Shown: positions 35,416 through 44,161, counted from the stretch's first letter. The stretch is DNA of 64,000 nucleotides from Bacteroidia bacterium (GCA_018402155.1 JAGYJG010000001.1:756198-820197); one strand, 5' to 3'. Numbers and translations are program-made. Notes: generated by a model from the sequence alone, not told the origin.

Positions 35416-36272
35416 TGAAGGAATACCTCCTTATTTATCGACCATTTAACTTGCTATTTATAGCTTTAGCGCAGTTATTATGTGCTTATTTTTTAGACGC
35501 TAACGCTCAATTTTATTCGATAACTACTGGGGGTATCTTTTGGCTTGTAGCAGGCACGGCGGCTTGTGCTGCTTTTGGCTACTGGATAAATGATATGTAC
35601 GATGGCGATCGTGATATTATCAATCACGGGAAATCTTCCTTCTTGCACCAGTTGCATCCGATGCTTGTTTATACCCACCTATTTATATTTATTTTTATAG
35701 CGCTTATGGCGGGTAATGAACTTGGTCTTTGGTTTGTGGGTCTGTTCTTGGTTACTATGTTGATTCTATTTTTGTATAGCAAATGGCTAAAAAATATTGC
35801 AGTGATTGGGAATATTGTTATCGCTATTTTATGCTTTTATAGCATATTTTCTGTCTACATACTTTTTAAAAATGTAGAATTTTTACTTATCATACATTTT
35901 GCGCTACTCGCAGCTGGAATTACGCTAAGCAGAGAAATTGTAAAAGATGCTGAAGATATGGATGGAGATAGACAAACAGGAGCCAAAACTCTACCTATTA
36001 TTTGGGGACTAAATAGCTCTAATATAACCGTTTATGCCATTATTTTGACTATTATCCCCATCGCTATCGTGACCTTGTATGCTCAGAAGTCATATTTTAG
36101 TGGTGCCTTGTTGTACCTATATTACACCTACTTTACACTTTTTATCATTGTCCCACTTTTTAAAGTAGCAGTCGATGTACGTTATGCCACGGAAAAAAAT
36201 GAGTATACGAGACTTAGCTTGTGGTTGAAGTATGTCTTTTTTACAGGTATTTTATCACTTTTATTTTTTTAA
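35415..36272 (+). CDS. UbiA family prenyltransferase
   Basis: 285 residues with about eight hydrophobic segments. The two aspartate-rich motifs are NDMYDGDRDI (about residues 58-67) and REIVKDAEDMDGDRQTGAKTLPI (about 175-197), both expected to bind Mg-diphosphate. Bacteroidota homologues are often called geranylgeranylglycerol-phosphate geranylgeranyltransferases, but the acceptor is not set by sequence. Its position in the ruvX-def operon is not informative about substrate. Confidence 0.87.
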   Translation: MKEYLLIYRPFNLLFIALAQLLCAYFLDANAQFYSITTGGIFWLVAGTAACAAFGYWINDMYDGDRDIINHGKSSFLHQLHPMLVYTHLFIFIFIALMAGNELGLWFVGLFLVTMLILFLYSKWLKNIAVIGNIVIAILCFYSIFSVYILFKNVEFLLIIHFALLAAGITLSREIVKDAEDMDGDRQTGAKTLPIIWGLNSSNITVYAIILTIIPIAIVTLYAQKSYFSGALLYLYYTYFTLFIIVPLFKVAVDVRYATEKNEYTRLSLWLKYVFFTGILSLLFF

Positions 36273-36280
36273 TAACAGAT

Positions 36281-36844
36281 ATGAACGTTTTGCTTGGATC
36301 AAATTCCCCTAGAAGAAACGAGTTGCTCACTCAAATGGCGATTCCATTTATCAAAGTTGGAATAATGTGCGAAGAAGACTTTGATAAAAGTATGGAGCTA
36401 ACTCAGGTACCTCTTTATTTATCAAAAAAGAAATCCCATGCCTATACCAAACTACAAGAAAATGAGTTGCTGATAACAGCAGATACCGTTGTGATAAAGG
36501 GAGATACTATTTTAAATAAGCCTGCTAACAATAAAGAAGCAGCGGAGATGCTTGGTCTACTGAGCAATGATGCTCACGAGGTGGTAACGGGGGTTACCCT
36601 ACGTACGCTACAAAATGAGGTAAGTTTTAATGCTACAACAAAAGTATGGCTAAACCCAATATCACCCAAGGACATTTCATATTATATTGACATGTATAAA
36701 CCGTATGACAAAGCAGGCGCTTATGGTATTCAAGAGTGGTTTGGTATCACCCAAGTAAACCGTATAGAAGGTTGTTTTTATAATGTGATTGGCCTTCCTT
36801 GTAGTTTACTATATAATCATATAAACAAATATTTTAACCTATGA
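36281..36844 (+). CDS. maf: Maf-like nucleoside triphosphate pyrophosphatase
   Basis: 187 residues. The signature LLGSNSPRRNELL is at the N-terminus; ITADTVV, LNKP and YDKAGAYGIQEWFG are typical Maf motifs. Maf proteins hydrolyse non-canonical or canonical NTPs. The start at 36281 puts the signature at residue 3; the earlier in-frame codon at 36221 would lie inside ubiA. The TGA overlaps the next ATG (ATGA). Confidence 0.94.
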   Translation: MNVLLGSNSPRRNELLTQMAIPFIKVGIMCEEDFDKSMELTQVPLYLSKKKSHAYTKLQENELLITADTVVIKGDTILNKPANNKEAAEMLGLLSNDAHEVVTGVTLRTLQNEVSFNATTKVWLNPISPKDISYYIDMYKPYDKAGAYGIQEWFGITQVNRIEGCFYNVIGLPCSLLYNHINKYFNL

Positions 36845-37341
36845 ATAGATTGGTAACTTTGCTAGTAGTGCTTTGTTCTATTGTAAACTCATCTTTCTGT
36901 CAAGAAAAAAAAGATAGTAAATGGTCCTTATTGTCAGGTTACGAGGCTACCTATACGGGCAATAATGCTGTTTTGCATGCAGCCTATATTTCCCGAGATA
37001 ATCACGTGCTAGAGGCAGGATTAAATTATAATTTTTCAGATGGTTTTGCCTCAAATCCAGTAATAGGTTTTGGTATTTCTTATGGATACAATATTTTAAA
37101 CTACTCAAAATGGCAAACCTCAATAGGAGCTGACTATAGACGCCAAAAACCGGTAGATATTGTTAACATTCAAACACTCATGTACACTACTAAAGTACAG
37201 TTCAACTGGCATCCCCGTTGGAGCATATATACAAGGATTGGCTACGGAGTTGCAGTAGAGCGAGCACGTTCATCGGGTTCGTTTACCCAGCAAAATAGTG
37301 TCTCAGGTTCATTTAGTACAGGATGCGCATATCGATTGTAA
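36841..37341 (+). CDS. Small exported beta-barrel-like protein
   Basis: 166 residues: signal peptide ending near SSFCQ, then about eight alternating strands (HAAYISRDNHVLEAGLNYNF, GFGISYGYNILN, QTSIGADYRR, WSIYTRIGYGVAVE) that suggest a small outer-membrane barrel. No family recognised. It overlaps maf by 4 nt and the next gene by 19 nt. Confidence 0.72.
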   Translation: MNRLVTLLVVLCSIVNSSFCQEKKDSKWSLLSGYEATYTGNNAVLHAAYISRDNHVLEAGLNYNFSDGFASNPVIGFGISYGYNILNYSKWQTSIGADYRRQKPVDIVNIQTLMYTTKVQFNWHPRWSIYTRIGYGVAVERARSSGSFTQQNSVSGSFSTGCAYRL

Positions 37342-38147
37342 TTATTTTGGCTGTGCTGCTAGCTGCAAGCTGTGGTAGGGAAACTCTGCCACAGAGCTCT
37401 ATAAAAATAATAGGACATGGAGGCGAGGGTTTTAGCAATAGAAGTGCATTGTACGCCCCAAATACTGTGGGAAGTTTGAGTAGGGCACTAGATTTTTATA
37501 ACCTTGATGGTGTAGAAGTAGATGTTCGGTTTTTGGCAGATACTAGCCTCATTGTTTTTCACGATGCACATCTGGAAACAGCTACTCAATGTAAAGGATT
37601 GGTGAGTAGAGCAAAGCCAACCGATGTCGTGGGATGTAACTATCGAAAACAATTTAAAAATGAGTATCAACAGCAAATTATATCATTAGATAGTTTGATA
37701 TGGTTACTTAATACTACTTGGCAATATCAGTTGATTCATATTCAAGTACATTTTGAAGATAGGGAAAATAAAGTAATAGAGAAGTTGGCAAATCGATATT
37801 CTCAAATTATTTCAACTATGAAGGACCTTTCTCGACTAACAACGGAATGCTCTAATGCCAATTTTTTGTTTTATCTCAGAAATAAGGGGGATTTTGACTG
37901 CCATTTAGTAGCTAATATAAATCCCGATGGAGCAAAAGATGTTTTTCGATTCGGTCTGCAAGGGATAGTCTCTCGGTTTGACAGTAGGAATAATCTTTTA
38001 GAAAAACAGTTGAAAGATAGCGGGATATACATCACCCTTTACGGACAAAAGCTTACTAAAGATTTTTCAAAATGGAAATACGAGTATGTGGATGCAGTAC
38101 AAATAGACAACCCGATACAAGCGTTAAATTTTTTTCGTAATGAGTAA
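37323..38147 (+). CDS. Glycerophosphodiester phosphodiesterase-like lipoprotein
   Basis: 274 residues with a lipobox (LLAASCG). IIGHGGEGF, APNTVGSLSRALDFYNLDGVEVDVRFLADTSLIVFHD follow the GDPD TIM-barrel pattern (HRG, PEN/T, ExDV, HD). The Arg of the HRG motif is Gly here, and the Glu of PEN is missing, so activity may be altered. The C-terminal half is divergent. It closes the ruvX operon and nearly meets the convergent sigma factor gene. Confidence 0.75.
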   Translation: MRISIVIILAVLLAASCGRETLPQSSIKIIGHGGEGFSNRSALYAPNTVGSLSRALDFYNLDGVEVDVRFLADTSLIVFHDAHLETATQCKGLVSRAKPTDVVGCNYRKQFKNEYQQQIISLDSLIWLLNTTWQYQLIHIQVHFEDRENKVIEKLANRYSQIISTMKDLSRLTTECSNANFLFYLRNKGDFDCHLVANINPDGAKDVFRFGLQGIVSRFDSRNNLLEKQLKDSGIYITLYGQKLTKDFSKWKYEYVDAVQIDNPIQALNFFRNE

Positions 38148-38160
38148 AGATGTGAAAATC

Positions 38161-38694
38161 TTAACTTGCGTTTAGATTAAACAAATGCTCATATTCTGCT
38201 AGATGGGTTCTTAACTTTCTGCGAGCGACAAAAATTCTTGTTTTTACTGTCCCAATAGGAATGTTTATCTTCTCTGCTATCTCGTGGTATTTATATCCTA
38301 ACGTATTCATTTCAAAGGTAATGCGCAAATCATCGGGAAGTTTATCGATGGCATCGGCCAAGTCTTGACGAACAAATTTAGACTCTCCATCATTAAATGT
38401 ATTGAAACTTTTTGCACTATCTATGATAAACTGCTCTTCCTGGGTGTCCATAAATGTACTACGCTTAGTGATACGTCTGTAATTATTTATAAAACTATTG
38501 CGCATTATAGTAAAAAGCCAACCCTTAAGATTGGTCCCTTTTTTAAACTTACTAGAATACATCATAGCTTTCAAAAAAGTTTCTTGAACTAGGTCATTGG
38601 CATCGTCCATATTTTGGGTAAGCTGCAATGCATAATTACGTAACATAGGTTGGAAAGTCTGCATGCTTTGTTCGAAAGTAAGTTCGTTTTTCAT
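38161..38694 (-). CDS. ECF-type RNA polymerase sigma factor
   Basis: 177 residues. Region 2 shows DANDLVQETFLKAMMYSSKF and GWLFTIMRNSFINNYRR; region 4 shows LPDDLRITFEMNTLGYKYHEIAEKINIPIGTVKTRIFVARRKLR with a helix-turn-helix. No anti-sigma gene is next to it. The ATG at 38694 is preferred to TTG at 38721, which overlaps a perfect -7 box (TACTTTTG, 38726 to 38719). Confidence 0.9.
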   Translation of the reverse strand: MKNELTFEQSMQTFQPMLRNYALQLTQNMDDANDLVQETFLKAMMYSSKFKKGTNLKGWLFTIMRNSFINNYRRITKRSTFMDTQEEQFIIDSAKSFNTFNDGESKFVRQDLADAIDKLPDDLRITFEMNTLGYKYHEIAEKINIPIGTVKTRIFVARRKLRTHLAEYEHLFNLNAS

Positions 38695-38718
38695 CTTATT
38701 ATTTAATAGGTTAGGCTT

Positions 38719-38726
38719 CAAAAGTA
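38719..38726 (-). promoter_or_regulatory. -7 box for the sigma factor gene
   Basis: TACTTTTG on the minus strand is an exact consensus, 24 nt before the ATG at 38694. The -33 position has no TTG. Confidence 0.45.
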
Positions 38727-38929
38727 AGTTTAGTATTTGTATCTACATCTAGTTTTGTTTAATTTTTTTTACAAAAAGTTAAACAAAATCATAAACTATT
38801 AGTAAACAAGCATTTAGGCTCATATCAGAAAAACTTATGGTCTTATTTTACTTATACTACCGGTGAATAAAGATCAAAAATGAAGGGTCAAATTGAAACA
38901 AAAAAAGAAAAGCAGATGTTTGATGACTG

Positions 38930-39340
38930 ATGATAGTAACTGCAAGTAGAGTAGAACGCTTTAATGCGGCTCACCGCCTTCACAATCCAGAGTGGAGTGA
39001 CGCTAAAAATGCCGAGTTTTTTGGTTTGTGTAACAACAAGAACTTTCACGGCCACAATTACACGTTAATAGTAAAAGTAACAGGAGAAGTAGATCCGGAA
39101 TCTGGATATCTTATAGACCTTAAAGTACTAAAAAATATAATTCGGAAGCAGGTCACTGATAGATTTGACCACAAAAATCTTAGTCTCGATGTAGAAGATT
39201 TTCACAAATTAAATCCTACTGCAGAGCACATAGCATATGTGGCTTGGCATCGAATAAAAAAACATCTAGACCCAAAATTTGCGCTTCACGTCACGCTTTA
39301 TGAAACCGAAAGAAACTTTGTAGAATATGAAGGACGATAA
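38930..39340 (+). CDS. 6-pyruvoyl-tetrahydropterin synthase / QueD family protein
   Basis: 136 residues. Zinc ligands are His15 (FNAAHRL) and His40/His42 (HGHNY). The catalytic Cys34 lies in FGLCNNKNFHGHNY, with the CNNxNxHGHNY spacing of pyruvoyl-tetrahydropterin synthases rather than the CxxxHGH of E. coli QueD. It acts on dihydroneopterin triphosphate. It overlaps folE, which makes that substrate, by 14 nt. Biopterin-like cofactor, queuosine and folate branch roles remain open. Confidence 0.88.
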   Translation: MIVTASRVERFNAAHRLHNPEWSDAKNAEFFGLCNNKNFHGHNYTLIVKVTGEVDPESGYLIDLKVLKNIIRKQVTDRFDHKNLSLDVEDFHKLNPTAEHIAYVAWHRIKKHLDPKFALHVTLYETERNFVEYEGR

Positions 39341-39980
39341 TAAAACACATAAAATTCACAGCATAAATGCTGCACTTGATACACCAATGCGCCCGGATGC
39401 TTTTGACCTCACAGATGAGGAGAAAATTGTAAAGATAGAAGGCTACTTTAGAGGTATTATGGAAACTTTGGGTCTGGATCTTACCGATGACAGCTTGCAG
39501 AACACGCCAAGACGTGTCGCCAAAATGTACGTTAAAGAAATATTCAGTGGATTAAATCCTAAAAATAAGCCAGCAGTTACCTTGTTTGAAAATAAGTATG
39601 GCTACAATCAAATGTTGCTCGAAAAAAATATTTCGGTTTATTCGCAATGTGAGCACCATTTTGTTCCAATTATTGGAAAAGCACATGTGGCGTATATCGC
39701 AAATGGTAAAGTGATAGGACTAAGTAAAATACACCGTTTGGTAAAGTACTATGCCAAGCGTCCTCAAGTGCAAGAGCGACTTACAAAGCAGGTTGCTGAA
39801 GCCTTGAAAAGCACGCTGGGTATTGAGGATGTAGCTGTTGCCATTGATGCACGTCATATGTGTGTAGAGTGTCGAGGTGTAGAAGATGTGACTTCTAGTA
39901 CTATTACCTCAGCACTAAGCGGTCAGTTTTTGAACGAAGCTACACGAAGTGAATTTTTACGCTATATAAATATGGCTTAA
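39327..39980 (+). CDS. folE: GTP cyclohydrolase I
   Basis: 217 residues. The zinc site SQCEHHFVP (Cys108, His111) and ARHMCVECRGV are complete, as are GLSKIHRLVKYYAKRPQVQERLT. It converts GTP to dihydroneopterin triphosphate. The ATG is inside the end of the PTPS gene, so the two enzymes are made together. Confidence 0.97.
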   Translation: MKDDNKTHKIHSINAALDTPMRPDAFDLTDEEKIVKIEGYFRGIMETLGLDLTDDSLQNTPRRVAKMYVKEIFSGLNPKNKPAVTLFENKYGYNQMLLEKNISVYSQCEHHFVPIIGKAHVAYIANGKVIGLSKIHRLVKYYAKRPQVQERLTKQVAEALKSTLGIEDVAVAIDARHMCVECRGVEDVTSSTITSALSGQFLNEATRSEFLRYINMA

Positions 39981-40089
39981 AAAATTAGCGGTCATTAACT
40001 TAATCATATTGTCTTAGATACACTTTTTATTTTTTTTGTATGCTTTGTGTAGCATGGCATAAGAATATTGATTTGATTTGCTGTACAGA

Positions 40090-40743
40090 ATGATCAAAGG
40101 GAAAAATTTAAGTAAAAAGTACGGTGATTTAGAAGTGCTAAAATCTGTAGATGTTCAGATTGATCAGGGAGAGATTGTATCTATAACCGGGCCAAGCGGA
40201 GCTGGAAAATCGACTCTACTTCAACTTTTAGGGACCTTAGACACGCCACAAAGTGGCTCAGTGTTATACCACGATGTTGAAGTTTCGGCATTAAAAGCAA
40301 AAGATATTGCAGACTTTAGAAACAAGAATATTGGTTTTATATTCCAATTTCATCATTTACTTCCAGAGTTTACGGCCCTAGAAAATGTATGCATGCCTGC
40401 TTTTATCAATAATGTGAGCCGAAAAGAATCTGCTGAAAGGGCAAAAGAACTTTTACACACCCTGGGTCTAGCGCAACGCTTTGAGCATAAGCCAAATGAG
40501 CTAAGTGGAGGAGAGCAACAGCGTGTGGCTGTAGCGCGGGCATTAATGAATAGTCCGAAAGTGATATTTGCTGACGAACCAAGCGGAAATCTTGATACTG
40601 AAAATGCGAATGACTTGCACCGACTATTTTTAAAGTTGAGAAAGGACTTTGACCAAACTTTTGTTATAGTCACTCACAATCAAGACTTAGCAGCTGTAGG
40701 CGACCGTGTTATACAAATGAAAGATGGTATAATAGTTGGTTAA
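40090..40743 (+). CDS. ABC transporter ATP-binding protein, LolD-like
   Basis: 217 residues. Walker A GPSGAGKST is at 34-42, signature LSGGEQQR at 138-145, Walker B VIFADEP at 158-164, with the short length and IGFIFQFHHLLPEFTALENV of LolD/MacB-type ATPases. It likely energises release of lipoproteins from the inner membrane. No permease gene is adjacent. The ATG at 40090 fits better than TTG at 40078. Confidence 0.88.
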   Translation: MIKGKNLSKKYGDLEVLKSVDVQIDQGEIVSITGPSGAGKSTLLQLLGTLDTPQSGSVLYHDVEVSALKAKDIADFRNKNIGFIFQFHHLLPEFTALENVCMPAFINNVSRKESAERAKELLHTLGLAQRFEHKPNELSGGEQQRVAVARALMNSPKVIFADEPSGNLDTENANDLHRLFLKLRKDFDQTFVIVTHNQDLAAVGDRVIQMKDGIIVG

Positions 40744-40782
40744 TTTTGAGAGTTCACATACGTAATATTTCACCATAGTGCC

Positions 40783-40790
40783 TATTTTTG
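40783..40790 (+). promoter_or_regulatory. -7 box 4 nt before the RRM gene
   Basis: TATTTTTG, an exact consensus, with the ATG only 4 nt downstream. A transcript from here would begin at or next to the start codon. Confidence 0.55.
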
Positions 40791-40794
40791 TAGC

Positions 40795-41055
40795 ATGAAT
40801 CTTGTAGTTAAAAACTTACCAACTTCCTATAACGCCCACTACCTTGAGATGCTTTTTGCAAAGTACGGTGAAGTAGAGTATGCTAAAGTAGTGTATGACC
40901 GAGTGACTAAAGAACCCACCGGTACGGGATTCGTAGAGTTTGTTAAAGAAGAAGATGGAAATAAGGCTATTGCTGAGATGCACGACAAAGAATTTCACGG
41001 TAAAAATCTTATTGTGGAAAAAGCGCGCCCACGTAAGGTAAATATTTGGTCTTGA
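40795..41055 (+). CDS. RRM-domain RNA-binding protein
   Basis: 86 residues forming one RNA recognition motif. RNP2 is LVVKNLP (3-9) and RNP1 is GTGFVEFV (about 41-48), followed by a short basic tail. Small single-RRM proteins occur in Bacteroidota and cyanobacteria and may act as RNA chaperones. Monocistronic, with its own promoter. Confidence 0.9.
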   Translation: MNLVVKNLPTSYNAHYLEMLFAKYGEVEYAKVVYDRVTKEPTGTGFVEFVKEEDGNKAIAEMHDKEFHGKNLIVEKARPRKVNIWS

Positions 41056-41115
41056 TTTTTTTACGAAATAACTGCAGTAATTTTCTCAGGTTTTTTGATA
41101 ATCGGGGTGTAAAAA

Positions 41116-42018
41116 TTAATAAAAACCTGAACCTCCCGTGCTAATAGCACCTGTAGGTTTCGGGTTGATGCACATCACGGGTGTTTTTGAGGAGCTGTTT
41201 ACGATTTGTTCAGCGTAGCTCCCGACAAATAGTTGCGAGAGTCTGGCGCTTTCGGACTTGGTCATAATCATCATCAAATCGGCATCTATTTCTTCAGCGT
41301 ACTGAATAGTGTCTTTACCCAAGTTATCTGGATATTTTCTGTCATCGAGTAACCTTGACTCAAATTTCACATTATTCTTAGAAAAAATACCTTCCGCTTG
41401 TAGCAAGTTTGCTTTGATTTTTTTCATAGCTAACTCATCCTTGTCTAGTTCCATAATAATGTGGATAGTACTATTATATTTCTGTGCCAACTTTACTGCC
41501 CAATCAATCTTTTGGCGACTAGTTTTGGTAAGGTCAATCGGTAAAACTATTTTATTAAATTTAGGGTTTGTCTGCTTCTCTTTAACAGCTATTACTGGTA
41601 TTTCGGAGCTTTTTATGACTCTCGTCGTTGTGCTTCCGGTGAATTGCTCTATGCCATTAGCACCATTAGTACCCATTACTATTGTATCACACTTATTTTC
41701 AGTAGCTACTCTATTTATTGCTTTGTACGGTTTGCCTTCTTCTACAATGGTCCGAACTCTCATATTTGGCCACTTATCCAAGAGTTCTTCTTTTACTTTT
41801 TCTAGTTCTTCTTTCACTCGGCTTCTAAGAAGTGCTACTTCACTTTCGTTGGTAAATAGTGATTTTAAAGCACTATTTGAAATCACGTGAAGGAGACCTA
41901 TTTCACTGTCAAAAAGATTGGCCATTTCTACCGCATAGTATACTGCATTTTTAGAAGTATCAGAAAAGTCAAGAGGTACCAAAATCATATGATCTTTCGG
42001 TGTAATTATATCTATCAT
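41116..42018 (-). CDS. Universal stress protein with two UspA domains
   Basis: 300 residues. The first domain begins MILVPLDFSDTSKNAVYYAVEMANLF and has the nucleotide motif GTNGANGIEQFTGSTTTRVI. The second begins KIVLPIDLTKTSRQKIDWAVKLAQKY and ends VGSYAEQIVNSSSKTPVMCI, with a weaker glycine loop. The ATG at 42018 lies 22 nt downstream of a consensus promoter, so the longer open frame to 42153 is not used. Confidence 0.9.
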   Translation of the reverse strand: MIDIITPKDHMILVPLDFSDTSKNAVYYAVEMANLFDSEIGLLHVISNSALKSLFTNESEVALLRSRVKEELEKVKEELLDKWPNMRVRTIVEEGKPYKAINRVATENKCDTIVMGTNGANGIEQFTGSTTTRVIKSSEIPVIAVKEKQTNPKFNKIVLPIDLTKTSRQKIDWAVKLAQKYNSTIHIIMELDKDELAMKKIKANLLQAEGIFSKNNVKFESRLLDDRKYPDNLGKDTIQYAEEIDADLMMIMTKSESARLSQLFVGSYAEQIVNSSSKTPVMCINPKPTGAISTGGSGFY

Positions 42019-42040
42019 AAAAAAATGTATAAACTTGCCG

Positions 42041-42070
42041 CAAAGATAATAACCTTTTACCGTGAAACAA
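42041..42070 (-). promoter_or_regulatory. Consensus promoter of the universal stress protein gene
   Basis: On the minus strand, TTG (42070-42068), a 19-nt spacer and TATCTTTG (42048-42041). It overlaps the GTG start of the divergent phosphorylase gene at 42062, so the two genes share a compact regulatory space. Confidence 0.65.
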
Positions 42071-42883
42071 TTAACTAAAGCTGAACTTATCGTTAATAAT
42101 GATGGTTCTGTATACCATCTTGGACTCAAGCCAGAACATTTGTACAAAACCATAGTAACGGTTGGCGATTTAGACCGTGTATCCAGTATTGCTCATCATT
42201 TTGATGAAATACACTATACCATACAGAACCGAGAATTCAAAACAATTGGAGGCAAACTGAGGGGTAAAAATCTGATGGTAATTTCTACGGGCATTGGCAC
42301 TGATAATGTAGATATTGTTTTTAATGAATTGGCTTTTTTGCTCAATTATGACCTAAAATCTGGCATATGTAACGAAAAATTAGATGCACTAGACATAGTG
42401 AGGTTAGGAACATCAGGCAGTGTGAGTCCCAATTTTGAATTAGACTCTATTGTATATTCCGAAGCTGCAATCTCTTTTGATGATCTTTTCCTGTTTTACA
42501 ATCATACTTTTTCTACGGTTACTTTCGACAAAAGAGAATACCCTGTCATAGAAGCTTGTTCAAATTTAATGAACAGTTTTAGGCATTATCAGTCTAGCCT
42601 TACACTTACCGCAAAAGGTTTTTATGGGCCACAGTTTCGCCACGCACAGCTGGCACCCAAATATACCTTAGAGCAATTAGACTCCATTAGTTTTAAGGGC
42701 AAGAAAATAGGCAATATAGAAATGGAAACAGCAGGAATTTACGGCCTTGCTAAGCTTTTAGGATTTAATGCTATATCCATAAATGCTCTTTTAGCAAATA
42801 GGCTCACTGGAGAATTTAGTGCAAATACTTCAAAAGTGATAGACAAAATGATATGTGAATGCTTGGAAGTATTATGTCCTTAG
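42062..42883 (+). CDS. Nucleoside phosphorylase (uridine phosphorylase-like)
   Basis: 273 residues. TVGDLDRVSSIA is the phosphate-binding GDxxRV loop; VISTGIGTDNVDIVFNEL and IGNIEMETAGIYGLAKLLG (ribose-binding MExE-type motif) follow. It cleaves nucleosides with phosphate. The start is GTG. The 3' end overlaps the next gene by 10 nt. Confidence 0.87.
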   Translation: MKQLTKAELIVNNDGSVYHLGLKPEHLYKTIVTVGDLDRVSSIAHHFDEIHYTIQNREFKTIGGKLRGKNLMVISTGIGTDNVDIVFNELAFLLNYDLKSGICNEKLDALDIVRLGTSGSVSPNFELDSIVYSEAAISFDDLFLFYNHTFSTVTFDKREYPVIEACSNLMNSFRHYQSSLTLTAKGFYGPQFRHAQLAPKYTLEQLDSISFKGKKIGNIEMETAGIYGLAKLLGFNAISINALLANRLTGEFSANTSKVIDKMICECLEVLCP

Positions 42884-43980
42884 AAATAATCGAAATAAAA
42901 ACGAAAAAAGAACGAAAGAAGTTTCACAACTTTACACGGGAATTGTATAAATCTAATGCAAATTTCATTTCGCACATCGACCAAGATATTGATGCTATTT
43001 TCGACCCGACAAAAAATTCTGAATTTCAAAATGGGGATGCAAAACGATGGATCGCACTCCATAACGGTAAAATAGTCGGAAAGGTTGCGGCATTCTATAA
43101 CAAAAATAATGCTAAGGCTGGTATCGGTTTTTTCGATTGTATAAACAGTCAGTCGGTGGCAAATTTACTTTTTGATACGGGAATAAATTGGCTTAAAGAT
43201 AATGGATTTAATAGGGTAGAGGCACCCATTAATTTTGGGGAGCGAGATAAATATTGGGGTTTATTAGTAGAAGGTTTTATACAGCCAGCCTATCAGGAAA
43301 ATTTTAATTATCCTTACTACCGATTGCTTTATGAGACTTATGGTTTTTCTAAAACTATAGAACAAACCACGAGTGAGGCACGCCCGGAGGCCTTAAACTT
43401 ACAAAAATACAAACAGTTTACCGATAAGCTTCAACAGCAAACTAATTTGAGAGCAGAATGCCTCAGAGTAGCCGAAATAGACCGATTTATAGCCGATTTT
43501 ATAACTATATATAATCAGGCTTGGCAGCAACACAACCATTTTGTACCGTTTACTTTAGAAAGAGTGCGTGCACTATTCTATACAATGAAACCCATAATAC
43601 GTGAAGATTTGCTTTGGTTTTTGTACGATGGAGAAAGGCCTATTGGATTTTATCTCAGTGTTATAGATTTAAATCAGATTTTTAAAAAAGTTGGTAGTAG
43701 TATGAATTGGTGGGGAAAAATTAAATTCTTTTATTTTCTAAAAACAACTAGAGTAAACAAAATTCGTGGGATTATTTTTGGTGTAATACCAACGTATCAA
43801 AATAAAGGAGTTTATAGCTTGATGATAATGAAAATGTACGAAGTAATGAGTAAAGACAAAGATATAATGAGTACGGAGTTGGCTTGGATTGGAGATTTTA
43901 ATCCCAAAATGCACGCGCTATTTACTAGTTTAAAAGCTAAGAAAGTTAAGATGCATTACACTTTTGAAAAACTTTTTTAA
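42874..43980 (+). CDS. GNAT-like N-acetyltransferase family protein
   Basis: 368 residues. The pattern WIALHNGKIVGKVAAFYN, APINFGERDKYWGLLVEGF and YGFSKTIEQTTSE match a Bacteroidota family with two GNAT-like halves; the C-terminal half has RPIGFYLSVIDLNQ and IPTYQNKGVYSLMI. Acetyl-acceptor unknown. The ATG at 42874 is inside the phosphorylase end, so translation is likely coupled. Confidence 0.75.
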   Translation: MSLEIIEIKTKKERKKFHNFTRELYKSNANFISHIDQDIDAIFDPTKNSEFQNGDAKRWIALHNGKIVGKVAAFYNKNNAKAGIGFFDCINSQSVANLLFDTGINWLKDNGFNRVEAPINFGERDKYWGLLVEGFIQPAYQENFNYPYYRLLYETYGFSKTIEQTTSEARPEALNLQKYKQFTDKLQQQTNLRAECLRVAEIDRFIADFITIYNQAWQQHNHFVPFTLERVRALFYTMKPIIREDLLWFLYDGERPIGFYLSVIDLNQIFKKVGSSMNWWGKIKFFYFLKTTRVNKIRGIIFGVIPTYQNKGVYSLMIMKMYEVMSKDKDIMSTELAWIGDFNPKMHALFTSLKAKKVKMHYTFEKLF

Positions 43981-43986
43981 AAGTAT

Positions 43987-44016
43987 TTGTTTGATTAAGA
44001 TATAGTTCTAAGTTTG
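43987..44016 (+). promoter_or_regulatory. Consensus promoter of tRNA-Lys
   Basis: TTG at 43987-43989, a 19-nt spacer and TAAGTTTG at 44009-44016: a full match. Transcription should begin about 20 nt before the tRNA. Confidence 0.7.
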
Positions 44017-44042
44017 CAGCCGCTTTAGCAATAATAGAAATT

Positions 44043-44115
44043 GATTCCTTAGCTCAGCTGGTAGAGCATTACACTTTTAATGTAGTGGTCCTGGGTTCGA
44101 GTCCCAGAGGGATCA
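44043..44115 (+). tRNA. tRNA-Lys (anticodon TTT), integration target
   Basis: 73 nt. Acceptor GATTCCT pairs with AGGGATC; discriminator A. The anticodon stem TTACA/TGTAG closes loop CTTTTAA with TTT in the middle. CCA is not encoded. Its last 16 nt (44100-44115) are part of a 58-bp direct repeat found again at 49612, marking it as the attachment site of the adjacent element. Confidence 0.96.
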
Positions 44116-44157
44116 CAATTCAGCCTTGACTTTCAATAAGTTAAGGCTTTTTTATTT
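44100..44157 (+). repeat. attL (58-bp direct repeat, left)
   Basis: Starts with the tRNA 3' end AGTCCCAGAGGGATCA and continues through a terminator hairpin to 44157. It matches 49612-49669 at 56 of 58 positions; the differences are C/A at 44121 and A/G at 44136. Both are outside the hairpin stem. Confidence 0.93.
44122..44153 (+). terminator. tRNA-Lys terminator (element-supplied copy)
   Basis: Stem AGCCTTGACTT (44122-44132) with AAGTTAAGGCT (44138-44148), one G-T pair, a 5-nt loop, then a T run. Duplicated at 49634-49665. Confidence 0.85.
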
Positions 44158-44161
44158 TATC

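Noticed and set aside
38161-38694. Sigma factor paired with the small protein at 25738 as anti-sigma factor
   Set aside because: They are far apart, and the small protein lacks zinc-ligand residues and a membrane segment.
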